A stretch of DNA of 24,633 nucleotides from a virus, in the IMG/VR virus record IMGVR_UViG_3300030060_004082, positions 1-24,633 of that record; one strand, written 5' to 3'. A model generated the notes under the pieces. That model did not search any database and was not told the origin of the DNA. It saw nothing but the letters and a program-made list of their open reading frames with translations. A program made the translations under genes and the position numbers. The stretch's first letter is position 1; each line of letters starts with the position of its first letter. Of the stretch, positions 15,712 to 22,735 are shown piece by piece.

Positions 15712-18315
15712 CTAGCCTCCGAAAAAATTCTTTGACATTTTCTCTGCAAGATTACCCATTTGGATTTCTCGCTGCAAATTTAATCTATCCTGCGCAGTTT
15801 GATCTTTCATTTCCGCAATATCAATCTGTGTATCAATGCGCTCTTCCGTTAATTCTTTCTGCGTATCCAAGCGTTCCTGATCTAACCCAAATCGTTTTTC
15901 AGCTTCCATGGTTTTACGCTCAACATCTGCAGCCTTGATATCAAGTTCCTCACGCCTTAAACCAATTAACGGGTCATCATCCTGCTTGGCTTCAAATGCC
16001 GGTGCAATCTGGCTAACTAGCTGCGCAGTTAGTTGTGAAACTTTTGCTTCAATAATTGCATTCATCTGTTGCATCTGCGGATTCGGTTGCGGTGGCATTC
16101 CGGGCATCCCTTCGGGCATAGCACCTTGAGGTGGCATTCCGCCTTGTGGTGGCATTCCCGGCATCGGACCTTGCTGTTGCTGCATCATTTGCATTTGTTG
16201 TTTCATCTGGACAACCTGCGGGTCTTGTTCAACTTGTTGTCTGGCCATCAGGTCAATGTGTCCATAAACGTGTCCCTGTACCAGTCCCTGAAGTTGTGGA
16301 TTTGCCTGGCAAATCGCAGAATTATAGAACGCCATGTGAATCGCAATATGCGATTGATGGTCTTGTTGTGGAAAAGGTATAGCAGGCTTCATGCCTGTAA
16401 AGCCGCCGTTTTCTATGGCTGCAGCAACCGGCTGAGGCTGCGGGGGAGGTGGTGGTGGCGGCAGGATCTGATCGACCTGCTGAACACCCATTGCCTCATA
16501 CATACGTTTATACGCATTATATATTCCCATTGGCCCATGAATTTCAGGATTTGACTGGACCATCTTCAGCATTTCCTGAGACAGCATCACGCGCTGACTC
16601 ATTGAGAAGATGTTGGGGTCACTGACAGGGATAATATCAATGCGATCGTCAAAGTCGGATTGCTTGACGCTCTGGTCACCATTAGCCGTCATATACGGGT
16701 ATTGCGGTGGCAGATAGTCTTTGAACAAACGTGCTAACAGGTTGAATTCTATCCGCTGCGAATAATGCAACCGCTTGTGGATAGCACTCATAACGCGGCT
16801 ACCGCGCTCAAGCAGGGCAACCGTTGTCCCTACTGGTGCCTCCTGGTTACCATCGCCAACCTGCATATCCCCGATAGACGCAAACCTACGGCCTGCATCA
16901 ACGAGCATACCGAGCAGGTTAAGCAATGTGCCGCTGGGCTCCTTGAATGGCAGCGGCATTAACGCCTCACGCAGTGAGCCGCCTGGTGCGTCCATATCCC
17001 TGAACTCACCCGGCTGAATCGGCACATCATCATCCCTGATACGGATGCCCCGTGCCTTAAAGCCGCCCGGTAAGTTCGCTAACGTACCGGCATCAATCAA
17101 CTGGCGAAGAATCGAGGTCGCGCCTCGAGACAGACCGCCGATCATATGGGTCAGGCCAAAGCCGTAAAACCCTACGCCCGGTAAAAACTTGTAGTGGACA
17201 AAGTAATCCACGCGCCTGCGCATGGGATCATTCTGGTCGTAGTTCCTGCGTATCGACAGAATGGTCGATTGCTTTGGCAATAACGTAACGATGTAAGGCA
17301 ACTTGATGCCTGTCTCTTCGCCCTCTGCATTAACATCCTCAAAACCGGGGATGTCGAGGTCAATATGCATTTCAAGGATTTCACACTCATCAGAGCCCGA
17401 GGCACCTGATGGCTTAACACCCTGAAGCTCATCAATCTCTTCCTCAATACCATCATCGCCATAGGAAGGGTCAGAGTTATAGGACAAGGGGGATTTCTTA
17501 TAGAACCCCGCTTCCTGCATTTTCTTCACATCATTGATTGACATATCAATAACGTGGGTAATTCTTGTTGCGCTTTCCAGACTGGATGCACCATAAGGCA
17601 CAACCAGTTTTTCAGACGGAATAAAACGCGATACCGGACGGTCCAGGTTCTGGTCAAAGTGAACTTTGCGGAATGCGCTACCAGAAAGCGGCAGATAAAA
17701 CAACAACTGATCAGTCTCAGGGTCATATTCCCTCATGACCTGGGTGATCTGGTAGTTCATGAACTCCTGAACCCGTGCGGCCTGCAGGTCCGTATTCGGG
17801 GTCATCATGCCGACAACCTGCGTCTTCACAGGACCGCCGGATGGCAACATCTCCTTGTACGCCTGTGCCTGGAACTGGGTCACAGATTCAGCAAGAAGGG
17901 GGTGAATAATCCCTGATGCGCCTTCAAAAGGCTCCGTCCTGTTTTCAAACTTCATGCCGAGGAATTCAAGACCTTCACGATACTGGTCTTCCCATTCTTT
18001 ACGGGAAGATTTATCGTCCTGGTAATCACCCATGCAGTTGGAATAGATACGGCCAAGATCTGTCGTATCAATAATTTCAGCGAGGTTTGCGAAGAAATCC
18101 CCAGCCTGGTCCATCATAGGTTCAGGCGGAAGCCCGACCAACATGGTGCCGTCTTCCAGGATCTCATTCTGGTCGTCTTCAAGATTACCGAAAATATTAT
18201 CTATATCGGCAGATTCTTCAAATTCAGCATCGACATTGACTTCAATCTCTTTTGAATTGTCGTCAATATCAAGATCAAACTTATCGGACTCGCTTACACC
18301 ACGCTCAATCGCCAT
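15712..18315 (-). CDS. Portal protein
   Basis: An 867-residue portal, large even for podoviruses (P22 portal is about 725). An acidic N-terminus (1-60) leads into the portal body with SSRKEWEDQYREGLEFLG, FEGASGIIHPLLAESVTQFQ (wing start), FRKVHFDQNLDRPVSRFIP and FVHYKFLPGVGFYGFGLTHM (crown/stem approach). Around residue 625 there is a poly-Pro tract, at about 700-745 a Met/Gln/Pro/Gly-rich low-complexity linker, and from about 750 to 855 a long charged coiled coil likely to form a barrel. Twelve copies would form the packaging pore and docking ring for TerL and the adaptors. It follows TerL with two small genes between. Confidence 0.9.
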   Translation of the reverse strand: MAIERGVSESDKFDLDIDDNSKEIEVNVDAEFEESADIDNIFGNLEDDQNEILEDGTMLVGLPPEPMMDQAGDFFANLAEIIDTTDLGRIYSNCMGDYQDDKSSRKEWEDQYREGLEFLGMKFENRTEPFEGASGIIHPLLAESVTQFQAQAYKEMLPSGGPVKTQVVGMMTPNTDLQAARVQEFMNYQITQVMREYDPETDQLLFYLPLSGSAFRKVHFDQNLDRPVSRFIPSEKLVVPYGASSLESATRITHVIDMSINDVKKMQEAGFYKKSPLSYNSDPSYGDDGIEEEIDELQGVKPSGASGSDECEILEMHIDLDIPGFEDVNAEGEETGIKLPYIVTLLPKQSTILSIRRNYDQNDPMRRRVDYFVHYKFLPGVGFYGFGLTHMIGGLSRGATSILRQLIDAGTLANLPGGFKARGIRIRDDDVPIQPGEFRDMDAPGGSLREALMPLPFKEPSGTLLNLLGMLVDAGRRFASIGDMQVGDGNQEAPVGTTVALLERGSRVMSAIHKRLHYSQRIEFNLLARLFKDYLPPQYPYMTANGDQSVKQSDFDDRIDIIPVSDPNIFSMSQRVMLSQEMLKMVQSNPEIHGPMGIYNAYKRMYEAMGVQQVDQILPPPPPPPQPQPVAAAIENGGFTGMKPAIPFPQQDHQSHIAIHMAFYNSAICQANPQLQGLVQGHVYGHIDLMARQQVEQDPQVVQMKQQMQMMQQQQGPMPGMPPQGGMPPQGAMPEGMPGMPPQPNPQMQQMNAIIEAKVSQLTAQLVSQIAPAFEAKQDDDPLIGLRREELDIKAADVERKTMEAEKRFGLDQERLDTQKELTEERIDTQIDIAEMKDQTAQDRLNLQREIQMGNLAEKMSKNFFGG

Positions 18316-18321
18316 GTGTAT

Positions 18322-18552
18322 TTAACCCCACTTGGATTCCCATTTAGTCACCATGCCGCCGTTGCGCATTTTCTTTGGTCCTTTGAACGTCCTTAAAGTC
18401 TGCGCGAAACGGGCTCGTTGCCCCAGCTTGCCGGGTGCTTTCGCCGCCTTATCAAGCTTGGCTTTGGGGATCTTCTCCCCTTGCTTAACGCCAAGCTGTT
18501 TGCGCAGGGCACCCGGTTTCTTGATGGCACCCTGTATCCAGTTCTTTGCCAT
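18322..18552 (-). CDS. Small basic protein between TerL and portal
   Basis: A 76-residue, strongly basic protein starting MAKNWIQGAIKKPGALRKQL, with a second related motif APGKLGQRARFAQTLRTF, so it looks like two short KPG...LR/GQRAR helices in tandem. I recall closely similar short proteins beside portal genes in marine phages, without a known function. The ATG at 18552 follows the upstream stop by 5 nt; a frame extension nine codons upstream would overlap the previous gene without a good ribosome-binding site. Its charge suggests nucleic-acid binding, possibly in packaging or inside the virion. Confidence 0.7.
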   Translation of the reverse strand: MAKNWIQGAIKKPGALRKQLGVKQGEKIPKAKLDKAAKAPGKLGQRARFAQTLRTFKGPKKMRNGGMVTKWESKWG

Positions 18553-18557
18553 GGCGG

Positions 18558-19511
18558 TTACTTCATTACCGCGCCCCACCCGCGTGTAGCTGCACCTGCG
18601 CTTTCGGGGGTTCTGGGCTTCCTTGCACCACGGCTTTCATCGCGGCGTGACTTAAAGCTCTGGGACTTGGTGCTTTCCTTGCCATCGCGTTCGCCTAGGG
18701 ACTCATCAAGCCGGTCGTTGTAACCCTGCTTCTTGGCCATACCACCGTCTTTGTAGCCTGCAACTTTACTTTTAACATGGCCACCACCAGCTTTCTTTTT
18801 AGGACGAACAAAGTCTATAGCACCTTTGTCGCCACCAAATGCTTCGTCTTTACCTAATAGAGCTTTGGCAATTTTTCCACCAAATGGACGAAATTTTTTA
18901 AATAATTTTTTTCGTTTTTTAGGCTTATCTTTTTTAAGAGTAGAAGCAGCACTTTTTACTGCATCATCTACGTTTGTTCTTACAGATACAGTTACCTTTT
19001 TTTCAGGCTTTTTTTCAGACTTTTTTTCAGACTTTCTTTTAGCATCTCTTTCCTTTCTAGCTTTCATGCCTTTTTCATAATCAGCCTTAGCACTCTTTCT
19101 TCTTTTTTCTTTTTCTTTTTCTTTGAGTTTTTTGGTTAAAGCATCTACCTGATTTTCTTTTTTCTGATTGCTTTCTGTCTTTTTGCTGCTACGTCCTCGA
19201 GGATTCTGGCTACCTTTGCCCTCTGGCAAAAGTTCAGAAAGAGTCTTGCGATTTTCAGTTGGGGCTCTTTTGCTTTTTGTTTTTTCTGCTGTTGATTTTT
19301 TTCGATTAGACCTTGGGCTGGTTGATTCACCTTTTGGCAAAATTTCAGAAAGGGTTTTTCGATCTTTAGTTGGGGCTCTTTTGCTTTTTGTTGATTCGGC
19401 TGTCGATTTTGTTCGATTGGCTTTTGGATTAGCAGAGCCTCTTTTTTTAAACAAGGAAAGTTCTTTCCCCTCTTTAACTTTTTCAAGTGCTTCTTTTGAT
19501 TGATATGGCAT
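18558..19511 (-). CDS. Very basic repeat protein, possibly DNA-binding
   Basis: A 317-residue protein with an extreme Lys/Arg content. Two near-identical 32-residue units (residues 32-63 and 69-100; shared core KSKRAPT and RKTLSE[IL]LP) repeat with a 37-residue period. Residues 115-175 are nearly all Lys/Glu/Arg (KKLKEKEKEKRRKSAK), probably a charged single helix. Residues 185-245 include KKRKKLFKKFRPFGGKIAKAL, and the C-terminus is Arg/Ser-rich with GYNDRLDESLGERDG and RRDESRGARK. This composition resembles histone-like or internal virion proteins, and it could condense or chaperone DNA next to TerL and portal. Function is inferred only; no catalytic motif is visible and the start has only a weak GGAA leader. 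Confidence 0.65.
   Translation of the reverse strand: MPYQSKEALEKVKEGKELSLFKKRGSANPKANRTKSTAESTKSKRAPTKDRKTLSEILPKGESTSPRSNRKKSTAEKTKSKRAPTENRKTLSELLPEGKGSQNPRGRSSKKTESNQKKENQVDALTKKLKEKEKEKRRKSAKADYEKGMKARKERDAKRKSEKKSEKKPEKKVTVSVRTNVDDAVKSAASTLKKDKPKKRKKLFKKFRPFGGKIAKALLGKDEAFGGDKGAIDFVRPKKKAGGGHVKSKVAGYKDGGMAKKQGYNDRLDESLGERDGKESTKSQSFKSRRDESRGARKPRTPESAGAATRGWGAVMK
19212..19418 (-). repeat. Two 96-bp coding repeats in the basic protein gene
   Basis: Two 96-bp coding units (19323-19418 and 19212-19307) with a 111-bp period encode the duplicated RKTLSE-containing motif. Their divergence shows an old internal duplication rather than a recent slippage. Confidence 0.7.
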
Positions 19512-19529
19512 AATTTTTCCAGTTACTGG

Positions 19530-20993
19530 TTAATAATACGCAATGCGTTTTCGGTAAACTTCTTCTTCAACCTCGTCAGAATGAAGCGTAATAAAGTTTC
19601 CCTGTCTGAATCTTAGTATAGCCTGTGTCATAGAGTCTACATAATCATCGTACTCACCGAAAGGAAAAGATGCACACTCTTCAATGACCTCTTCGGCAAA
19701 TAAATAATCAGGAGCCCAGACAAGCCCCGACTCGAAAACAGGGCTGGCTGAATGCACACGGGTCATCTTATCGTTACCACGGCTTGGCCGATAGTTAACA
19801 ACAGGAATTCCCATCATCCGAAGTTCCTGTGTCAGGGGTGTACCACTCGCCTGGGACTCAATCAGGACCATATCAGGGTTATATTCCCGATATGCGTCAT
19901 GGGCTACCGCTTTTAACTCAGGGAAGTCCCACCGGCCACGTTCCGCATTTAGGAGAATAATCGCATCTGCCATACCGTCACCGGGATTAAACACGCCCCA
20001 GGTGGTAATGGCACTGTAATCCGCCGTTTCCTTCTTGGAAAAGGCCGTATCGTAGGACTGGATCACATAATGACAGGCCGGTGGCTCATCCTTGGTCCAG
20101 ATATTCCACCATTCCCGCTTGATAATCGCCCCTTCTTCCGAAGTCGGGTTCTGCTGGTACTGGGCATTCCACTTCATGACAGGAATCGAAGCCTTGACTG
20201 ACTCCAATTCCTCCTTCTTCCAGAACTCCGGCCAGAGAACATTGCCGGAATCCTCGAAAATTGCGGGTAATTCGATGACTTCCCAGTTATCTGCGTGGTC
20301 TTCAACCTGACGATTGAGCAATCTGCCGGTCAGATCAATGGTAGACCACCGTGTCATGACGATGACAATGGCCCCACCAGGCTGTAAACGCTGCCTTGGA
20401 CCGGAGGTATACCACTCATAAGCCCCCTCCATGGCACTCAGGGACAATGCGTCCTGTTCCGAGTGAGGATCATCAATAATCAGTAAATCAGCACCCCGCC
20501 CCGTGATGGCTCCACCAACACCCGCTGCGAAATACTCCCCTCCCTGTGATGTTTCCCACCTTCCGGCAGATTTTGAGTCAGCCGCCAAAGAAACATTATC
20601 AAACATTCTTTTATATTCCTGGGTATCCATCAGGTTCCTGACCTTACGGCCAAACCGGATAGACAGGTCTGCAGTGTGCGTGGTCTGCATGATCTTCATG
20701 TCAGGCTTTAAGCCCATCATCCACGAAGGGAAGTAGACAGACGCGAATTCGGACTTGGTATGACGCGGAGGCATGTTGACAATCAGGCGTTTACATTTTC
20801 CCTGTGCCACTTCTGTGAGCTTATCCGCGATTAAACGGTGATGCTCCCCTTCAATGAACCCATCCCAGATATATCGGACGTAGTCCATAAAGGAGTCCCG
20901 GCAAGCATCCTTTGTTTCCAGCGTAGCCAGACGATCCTTCAGCATCAGGATTTCTTTCATGTCCGACTCGGGAATATGGGCAAGGCTGCTCAA
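19530..20993 (-). CDS. terL: Terminase large subunit
   Basis: A 487-residue two-domain packaging motor. The ATPase part shows a Walker-A-like NMPPRHTKSEF (about 73-83), a Walker B LLIIDDP (170-176) and the TRWS coupling motif (214-217). The C-terminal RNase H-like nuclease has Asp315 in QSYDTAF, Glu379 in VLIESQASG and Asp453 in DDYVDS, the usual acidic triad. It cleaves and pumps DNA through the portal. The frame opens only after a TAA about 44 nt upstream; the TTG at 20993 (weak GGAA leader) or the ATG at 20960 are the possible starts. It is the first late gene. No small terminase subunit is found upstream or elsewhere in the window. Confidence 0.95.
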   Translation of the reverse strand: MSSLAHIPESDMKEILMLKDRLATLETKDACRDSFMDYVRYIWDGFIEGEHHRLIADKLTEVAQGKCKRLIVNMPPRHTKSEFASVYFPSWMMGLKPDMKIMQTTHTADLSIRFGRKVRNLMDTQEYKRMFDNVSLAADSKSAGRWETSQGGEYFAAGVGGAITGRGADLLIIDDPHSEQDALSLSAMEGAYEWYTSGPRQRLQPGGAIVIVMTRWSTIDLTGRLLNRQVEDHADNWEVIELPAIFEDSGNVLWPEFWKKEELESVKASIPVMKWNAQYQQNPTSEEGAIIKREWWNIWTKDEPPACHYVIQSYDTAFSKKETADYSAITTWGVFNPGDGMADAIILLNAERGRWDFPELKAVAHDAYREYNPDMVLIESQASGTPLTQELRMMGIPVVNYRPSRGNDKMTRVHSASPVFESGLVWAPDYLFAEEVIEECASFPFGEYDDYVDSMTQAILRFRQGNFITLHSDEVEEEVYRKRIAYY

Positions 20994-21028
20994 ATGGTTT
21001 TTCCACAGGATCGTATGCGGTGAATGAT

Positions 21029-21048
21029 ATTATATATGACATTGTCAT
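21029..21048 (-). promoter_or_regulatory. Putative late-operon promoter with palindromic operator
   Basis: On the minus strand a TATAAT (21029-21034) sits about 36 nt before the TerL start. Immediately upstream is a perfect palindrome ATGACATTGTCAT (21036-21048, odd-centred). No good -35 box lies at 16-18 bp, so the palindrome may bind an activator or a repressor that controls the late operon. The -10 is good; the regulatory meaning is inferred. Confidence 0.5.
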
Positions 21049-21102
21049 CTCAACTGCTCAAGGGGGGGTCGCCCTGCGAGAAAAGGGCCTGTCAGAAATT
21101 CA

Positions 21103-21151
21103 AGACTTGACCCCTAGGGAACCTAGTCGATTAGATTCTAGACTTGACCCC
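21103..21151. repeat. Direct repeat AGACTTGACCCC in the divergent control region
   Basis: Two exact copies of AGACTTGACCCC at 21103-21114 and 21140-21151, spaced 37 bp start to start. Between them is the inverted repeat CTAGG-GAA-CCTAG (21114-21126) and the TCTAGA palindrome (21137-21142). Each copy contains TTGACC, a good -35 sequence on the plus strand. They may be operators or a duplicated promoter element. The second pairs with a weak TATTTT at 18 bp. Confidence 0.6.
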
Positions 21152-21194
21152 ATTAAATTTATTTATTTATTTTGCTTTCTCGTTACATTAGTTC

Positions 21195-21224
21195 TTTACA
21201 TTTTGATTAAAATCATGAGACAAT
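21195..21224 (+). promoter_or_regulatory. Sigma70-like promoter before the first plus-strand gene
   Basis: TTTACA (21195-21200) and GACAAT (21219-21224) are separated by 18 bp, with TGA just before the -10 (extended -10 type). It would start transcription near 21231, about 45 nt before the ATG at 21276, through a small hairpin. Confidence 0.5.
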
Positions 21225-21228
21225 AGTC

Positions 21229-21247
21229 TTGTCTTTTAAAAAGACAA
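21229..21247 (+). promoter_or_regulatory. 5' UTR hairpin upstream of the first plus-strand gene
   Basis: TTGTCTTTT and AAAAGACAA form a near-perfect inverted repeat (7-bp stem with the 5-nt loop TTAAA). It lies at the predicted transcript start, so it may protect the RNA 5' end or act as a DNA operator. It is A/T-rich and weak as RNA. Confidence 0.4.
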
Positions 21248-21275
21248 AAACAAATTAATAAAAGGAAACGAAACA

Positions 21276-21632
21276 ATGTCAAAAATAATAACGCAACACT
21301 TCGCGACTAATCTAACTACTGAGATTATAGAGTTAGAGAAAAAGCTAATGGATACGAACGAAGACTTTAGAACATTGCATGCTTTGAAATCTAAGCTTAG
21401 CGACAATTATCAGCACACTAAATCGCATTGCTTTAAAAGCATCACGACTATCGAGGGCAAGCATATTGCTAGACCGGATAGTGGAATTGCAATCTTACAA
21501 AAAGATGGCGAGAAAAATGCCACGTTTACATTCAAAGACTGGGGCGGATTAATAACCCCAGTAGCGGCAGAAACAAAACCAAGACCCGCGACATTTCGCA
21601 GGACATTCCCAAAACTTGCCATCAAAGTTTAA
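21276..21632 (+). CDS. Hypothetical early protein
   Basis: A 118-residue protein of unknown family. The N-terminal half is helical (TTEIIELEKKLMDTNEDF) and the C-terminal half is beta-prone with SGIAILQKDGEKNATFTF and a basic tail ending FRRTFPKLAIKV. It has no membrane segment, cysteine cluster or enzyme motif. It is preceded by an AAAAGGAAA leader and its own promoter, and followed by a GC-rich hairpin and a tRNA gene. Position as the first gene diverging from the late operon would suit an early regulator or host-takeover factor, but nothing in the sequence proves that. Confidence 0.65.
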   Translation: MSKIITQHFATNLTTEIIELEKKLMDTNEDFRTLHALKSKLSDNYQHTKSHCFKSITTIEGKHIARPDSGIAILQKDGEKNATFTFKDWGGLITPVAAETKPRPATFRRTFPKLAIKV

Positions 21633-21639
21633 ACCCATC

Positions 21640-21659
21640 GGGGCGCGGAAACGCGCCCC
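21640..21659 (+). terminator. GC-rich GAAA-tetraloop hairpin
   Basis: A perfect 8-bp stem (GGGGCGCG with CGCGCCCC) closes a GAAA tetraloop 7 nt after the upstream stop. It has no U-tract, so it is either a weak terminator or an RNA processing or stability hairpin between the gene and the tRNA. Its CGCCCC arm could compete with the tRNA 5' AGGGGCG arm. Confidence 0.55.
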
Positions 21660-21670
21660 ACATTCAAAAT

Positions 21671-21744
21671 AGGGGCGTGGTGCAATGGTAGCATGTTGGA
21701 TTCCAAATCCAGTGATGGGGGTTCAAATCCCTCCGCCCCTGCCA
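21671..21744 (+). tRNA. tRNA-Trp (anticodon CCA)
   Basis: The cloverleaf can be folded by eye. The acceptor stem AGGGGCG pairs perfectly with CGCCCCT, the D arm is GTGC-AATGGTA-GCAT, and the anticodon arm TTGGA-TTCCAAA-TCCAG carries CCA at 21703-21705. The variable loop is TGAT and the T arm is GGGGG-TTCAAAT-CCCTC. A G discriminator is followed by an encoded CCA. The acceptor and discriminator match bacterial tRNA-Trp. It decodes UGG. Phage tRNAs often supplement host pools or replace host tRNAs cleaved in defence; which applies here is unknown. It is embedded between two small genes and may be cotranscribed with them. Confidence 0.95.
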
Positions 21745-21765
21745 AACTAAAAAAGGAAAAAATGC

Positions 21766-22143
21766 ATGAACAAACTTAACTTGTCACAATTTACCGGAAG
21801 CCAAAGCTTCTATCCTTTTACTTTCGCAAGAACTTCAGTATTAAGTGAAGGCGCGCGTTACATTGCCGAACATCTCGAAGCATTCTGGCTAATGGAAAAG
21901 ATCGACCAATTAGTGAGAGCAATAGAAAGAGAAGGTAAAGATGTAAGCTTGTTGGTAGCTAATCTCAAACCAGATGGCGATGATGGTGCAAAGCTCAAGA
22001 TCGAGGACGGCGACTATAACGTCCTAGTCGAGGATGAAATCGAGTTTACTGACCTAGATTTTGACCGGATAGATGGTGAACTCACAATATGGGTATCACC
22101 GAATGGCCAAGGGTTTACTCTATACCTGCCATCGGAGTATTAG
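21766..22143 (+). CDS. DUF6876-like small protein
   Basis: A 125-residue protein whose layout (an N-terminal LSQFTGSQSFYPF, the GARYIAEHLEAFWLMEKI helix, and a C-terminal FTLYLPSEY) matches what I recall of the DUF6876 family found in bacterial mobile elements and phages. Function of the family is unknown to me. The central part is acidic (KIEDGDYNVLVEDEIEFTD) and beta-prone. It follows the tRNA gene by 21 nt with an AAAAAGGAAAA leader, and a structured hairpin follows its stop. It could be an accessory or anti-host protein, but the sequence gives no direct evidence. Confidence 0.65.
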   Translation: MNKLNLSQFTGSQSFYPFTFARTSVLSEGARYIAEHLEAFWLMEKIDQLVRAIEREGKDVSLLVANLKPDGDDGAKLKIEDGDYNVLVEDEIEFTDLDFDRIDGELTIWVSPNGQGFTLYLPSEY

Positions 22144-22166
22144 TTTACTCCATAGCTAAACCAAAC

Positions 22167-22197
22167 TGGCGCGCCGATCTTAGGATCGGCTGCGCCA
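22167..22197 (+). repeat. Structured hairpin element, copy 1 (single-T bulge)
   Basis: A 13-bp hairpin 23 nt after the preceding stop. TGGCGCGCCGATC pairs with GATCGGC(T)GCGCCA, with one bulged T at 22191 and a TTAG loop. It shares exact architecture with copy 2 at 22512-22540, and base pair C75-G88 is replaced there by T-A, a compensatory change. It is not followed by a U-tract, so simple termination is not the best reading. Confidence 0.75.
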
Positions 22198-22228
22198 AGC
22201 TCATTACCTAGTAACAAAAGGAAATAAA

Positions 22229-22498
22229 ATGTTTAGGAAATTGACAGAATCAGAAAAGAAACCATTTCAACAATGGGCACGTGATAATTACACAGCTGGA
22301 GATAACCGACAGTTAAACGTATGGCATCCGGAAGTAATCGCGGAATGTAACCGAATCAATAGGGAAGCGTATAAAAAAGGAGATATCGGTTATTGGTGCG
22401 GATGGTGTGGGCTCACTGCTGAAAGTGAAGAAGCAGGAACACAATGGGATGCTCGACCATATGATTATCCGCGCTGCAGAGATTGCGGAGGATGCTAA
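22229..22498 (+). CDS. Cys-rich small protein, possible zinc ribbon
   Basis: An 89-residue protein. The N-terminal half is helical and charged (LTESEKKPFQQWARDN; ECNRINREAYKKGD). The C-terminal third carries YWCGWCG (Cys57, Cys60) and CRDCGGC (Cys83, Cys86, Cys89), a zinc-ribbon-like arrangement. It is preceded by an AAAAGGAAAT leader. Small zinc-ribbon proteins of phages often bind nucleic acid or host proteins, but no family was recognised. It is flanked on both sides by copies of the bulged hairpin element. Confidence 0.65.
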   Translation: MFRKLTESEKKPFQQWARDNYTAGDNRQLNVWHPEVIAECNRINREAYKKGDIGYWCGWCGLTAESEEAGTQWDARPYDYPRCRDCGGC

Positions 22499-22511
22499 CA
22501 CTGACCGACCT

Positions 22512-22540
22512 GGCGCGCTGATCCTGGGATCAGCTGCGCC
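22512..22540 (+). repeat. Structured hairpin element, copy 2
   Basis: GGCGCGCTGATC pairs with GATCAGC(T)GCGCC with a CTGG loop and a single bulged T at 22535, the same form as copy 1. It sits 13 nt after the preceding stop. An outer arm pair CTGACC (22501-22506) and GGTCAG (22555-22560) could extend the structure. The change of one inner pair (C-G to T-A) keeps pairing. Confidence 0.75.
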
Positions 22541-22582
22541 TGGAGCTCTGGCCGGGTCAGCTGCATACCAGGCTAACACCCA

Positions 22583-22645
22583 CCAATATATATAGAGCGT
22601 AAGGCCGCAAGCGCCGCCAATATATATAGCGAGTAAGGCCGCAAG
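22583..22645 (+). repeat. Tandem pair of 29-nt AT/GC repeats
   Basis: Two 29-nt units (22583-22611 and 22617-22645), 34 nt apart, each read CCAATATATATA + 6 nt + TAAGGCCGCAAG-type core. They share the AAGGCCGCAAG core with five more copies in the downstream non-coding stretch. Units differ only in the short junction (GAGCGT versus GCGAGT). An alternating AT tract next to a GC-rich core is unusual in coding DNA, and it lies outside genes. Confidence 0.8.
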
Positions 22646-22677
22646 TATTCATCTATATATATGCAATGCTATCGCGT

Positions 22678-22706
22678 TTCACTTTGCCCCAGGATATTGA
22701 TATAAT
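22678..22706 (+). promoter_or_regulatory. Sigma70-like promoter before the GP88-like gene
   Basis: TATAAT at 22701-22706 is preceded by TGA (extended -10, TGATATAAT) and, 17 bp upstream, by TTCACT at 22678-22683. The match to consensus is good. It lies about 30 nt before the ATG at 22736. Confidence 0.6.
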
Positions 22707-22735
22707 AATCACTCGACAAAAAAGGAAATGACACG

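Noticed and set aside
16069-16554. A 161-residue plus-strand frame inside the portal gene.
   Set aside because: It is antisense to the portal's Pro/Gln-rich linker, lacks a ribosome site and has a His/Leu/Arg-biased shadow composition.
20851-21048. A 65-residue minus-strand frame overlapping the TerL start as a possible small terminase.
   Set aside because: It overlaps conserved TerL sequence in another frame, lacks a helix-turn-helix and its Pro/Gly-rich residues look like a frame shadow.
21276-21632. First plus-strand gene as a small terminase or repressor.
   Set aside because: It is transcribed away from TerL and has no visible helix-turn-helix; I leave it as unknown.
21671-21744. tRNA as a phage or prophage attachment site.
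   Set aside because: No integrase gene, core duplication or host flank is visible in the window, so an att call is unsupported.
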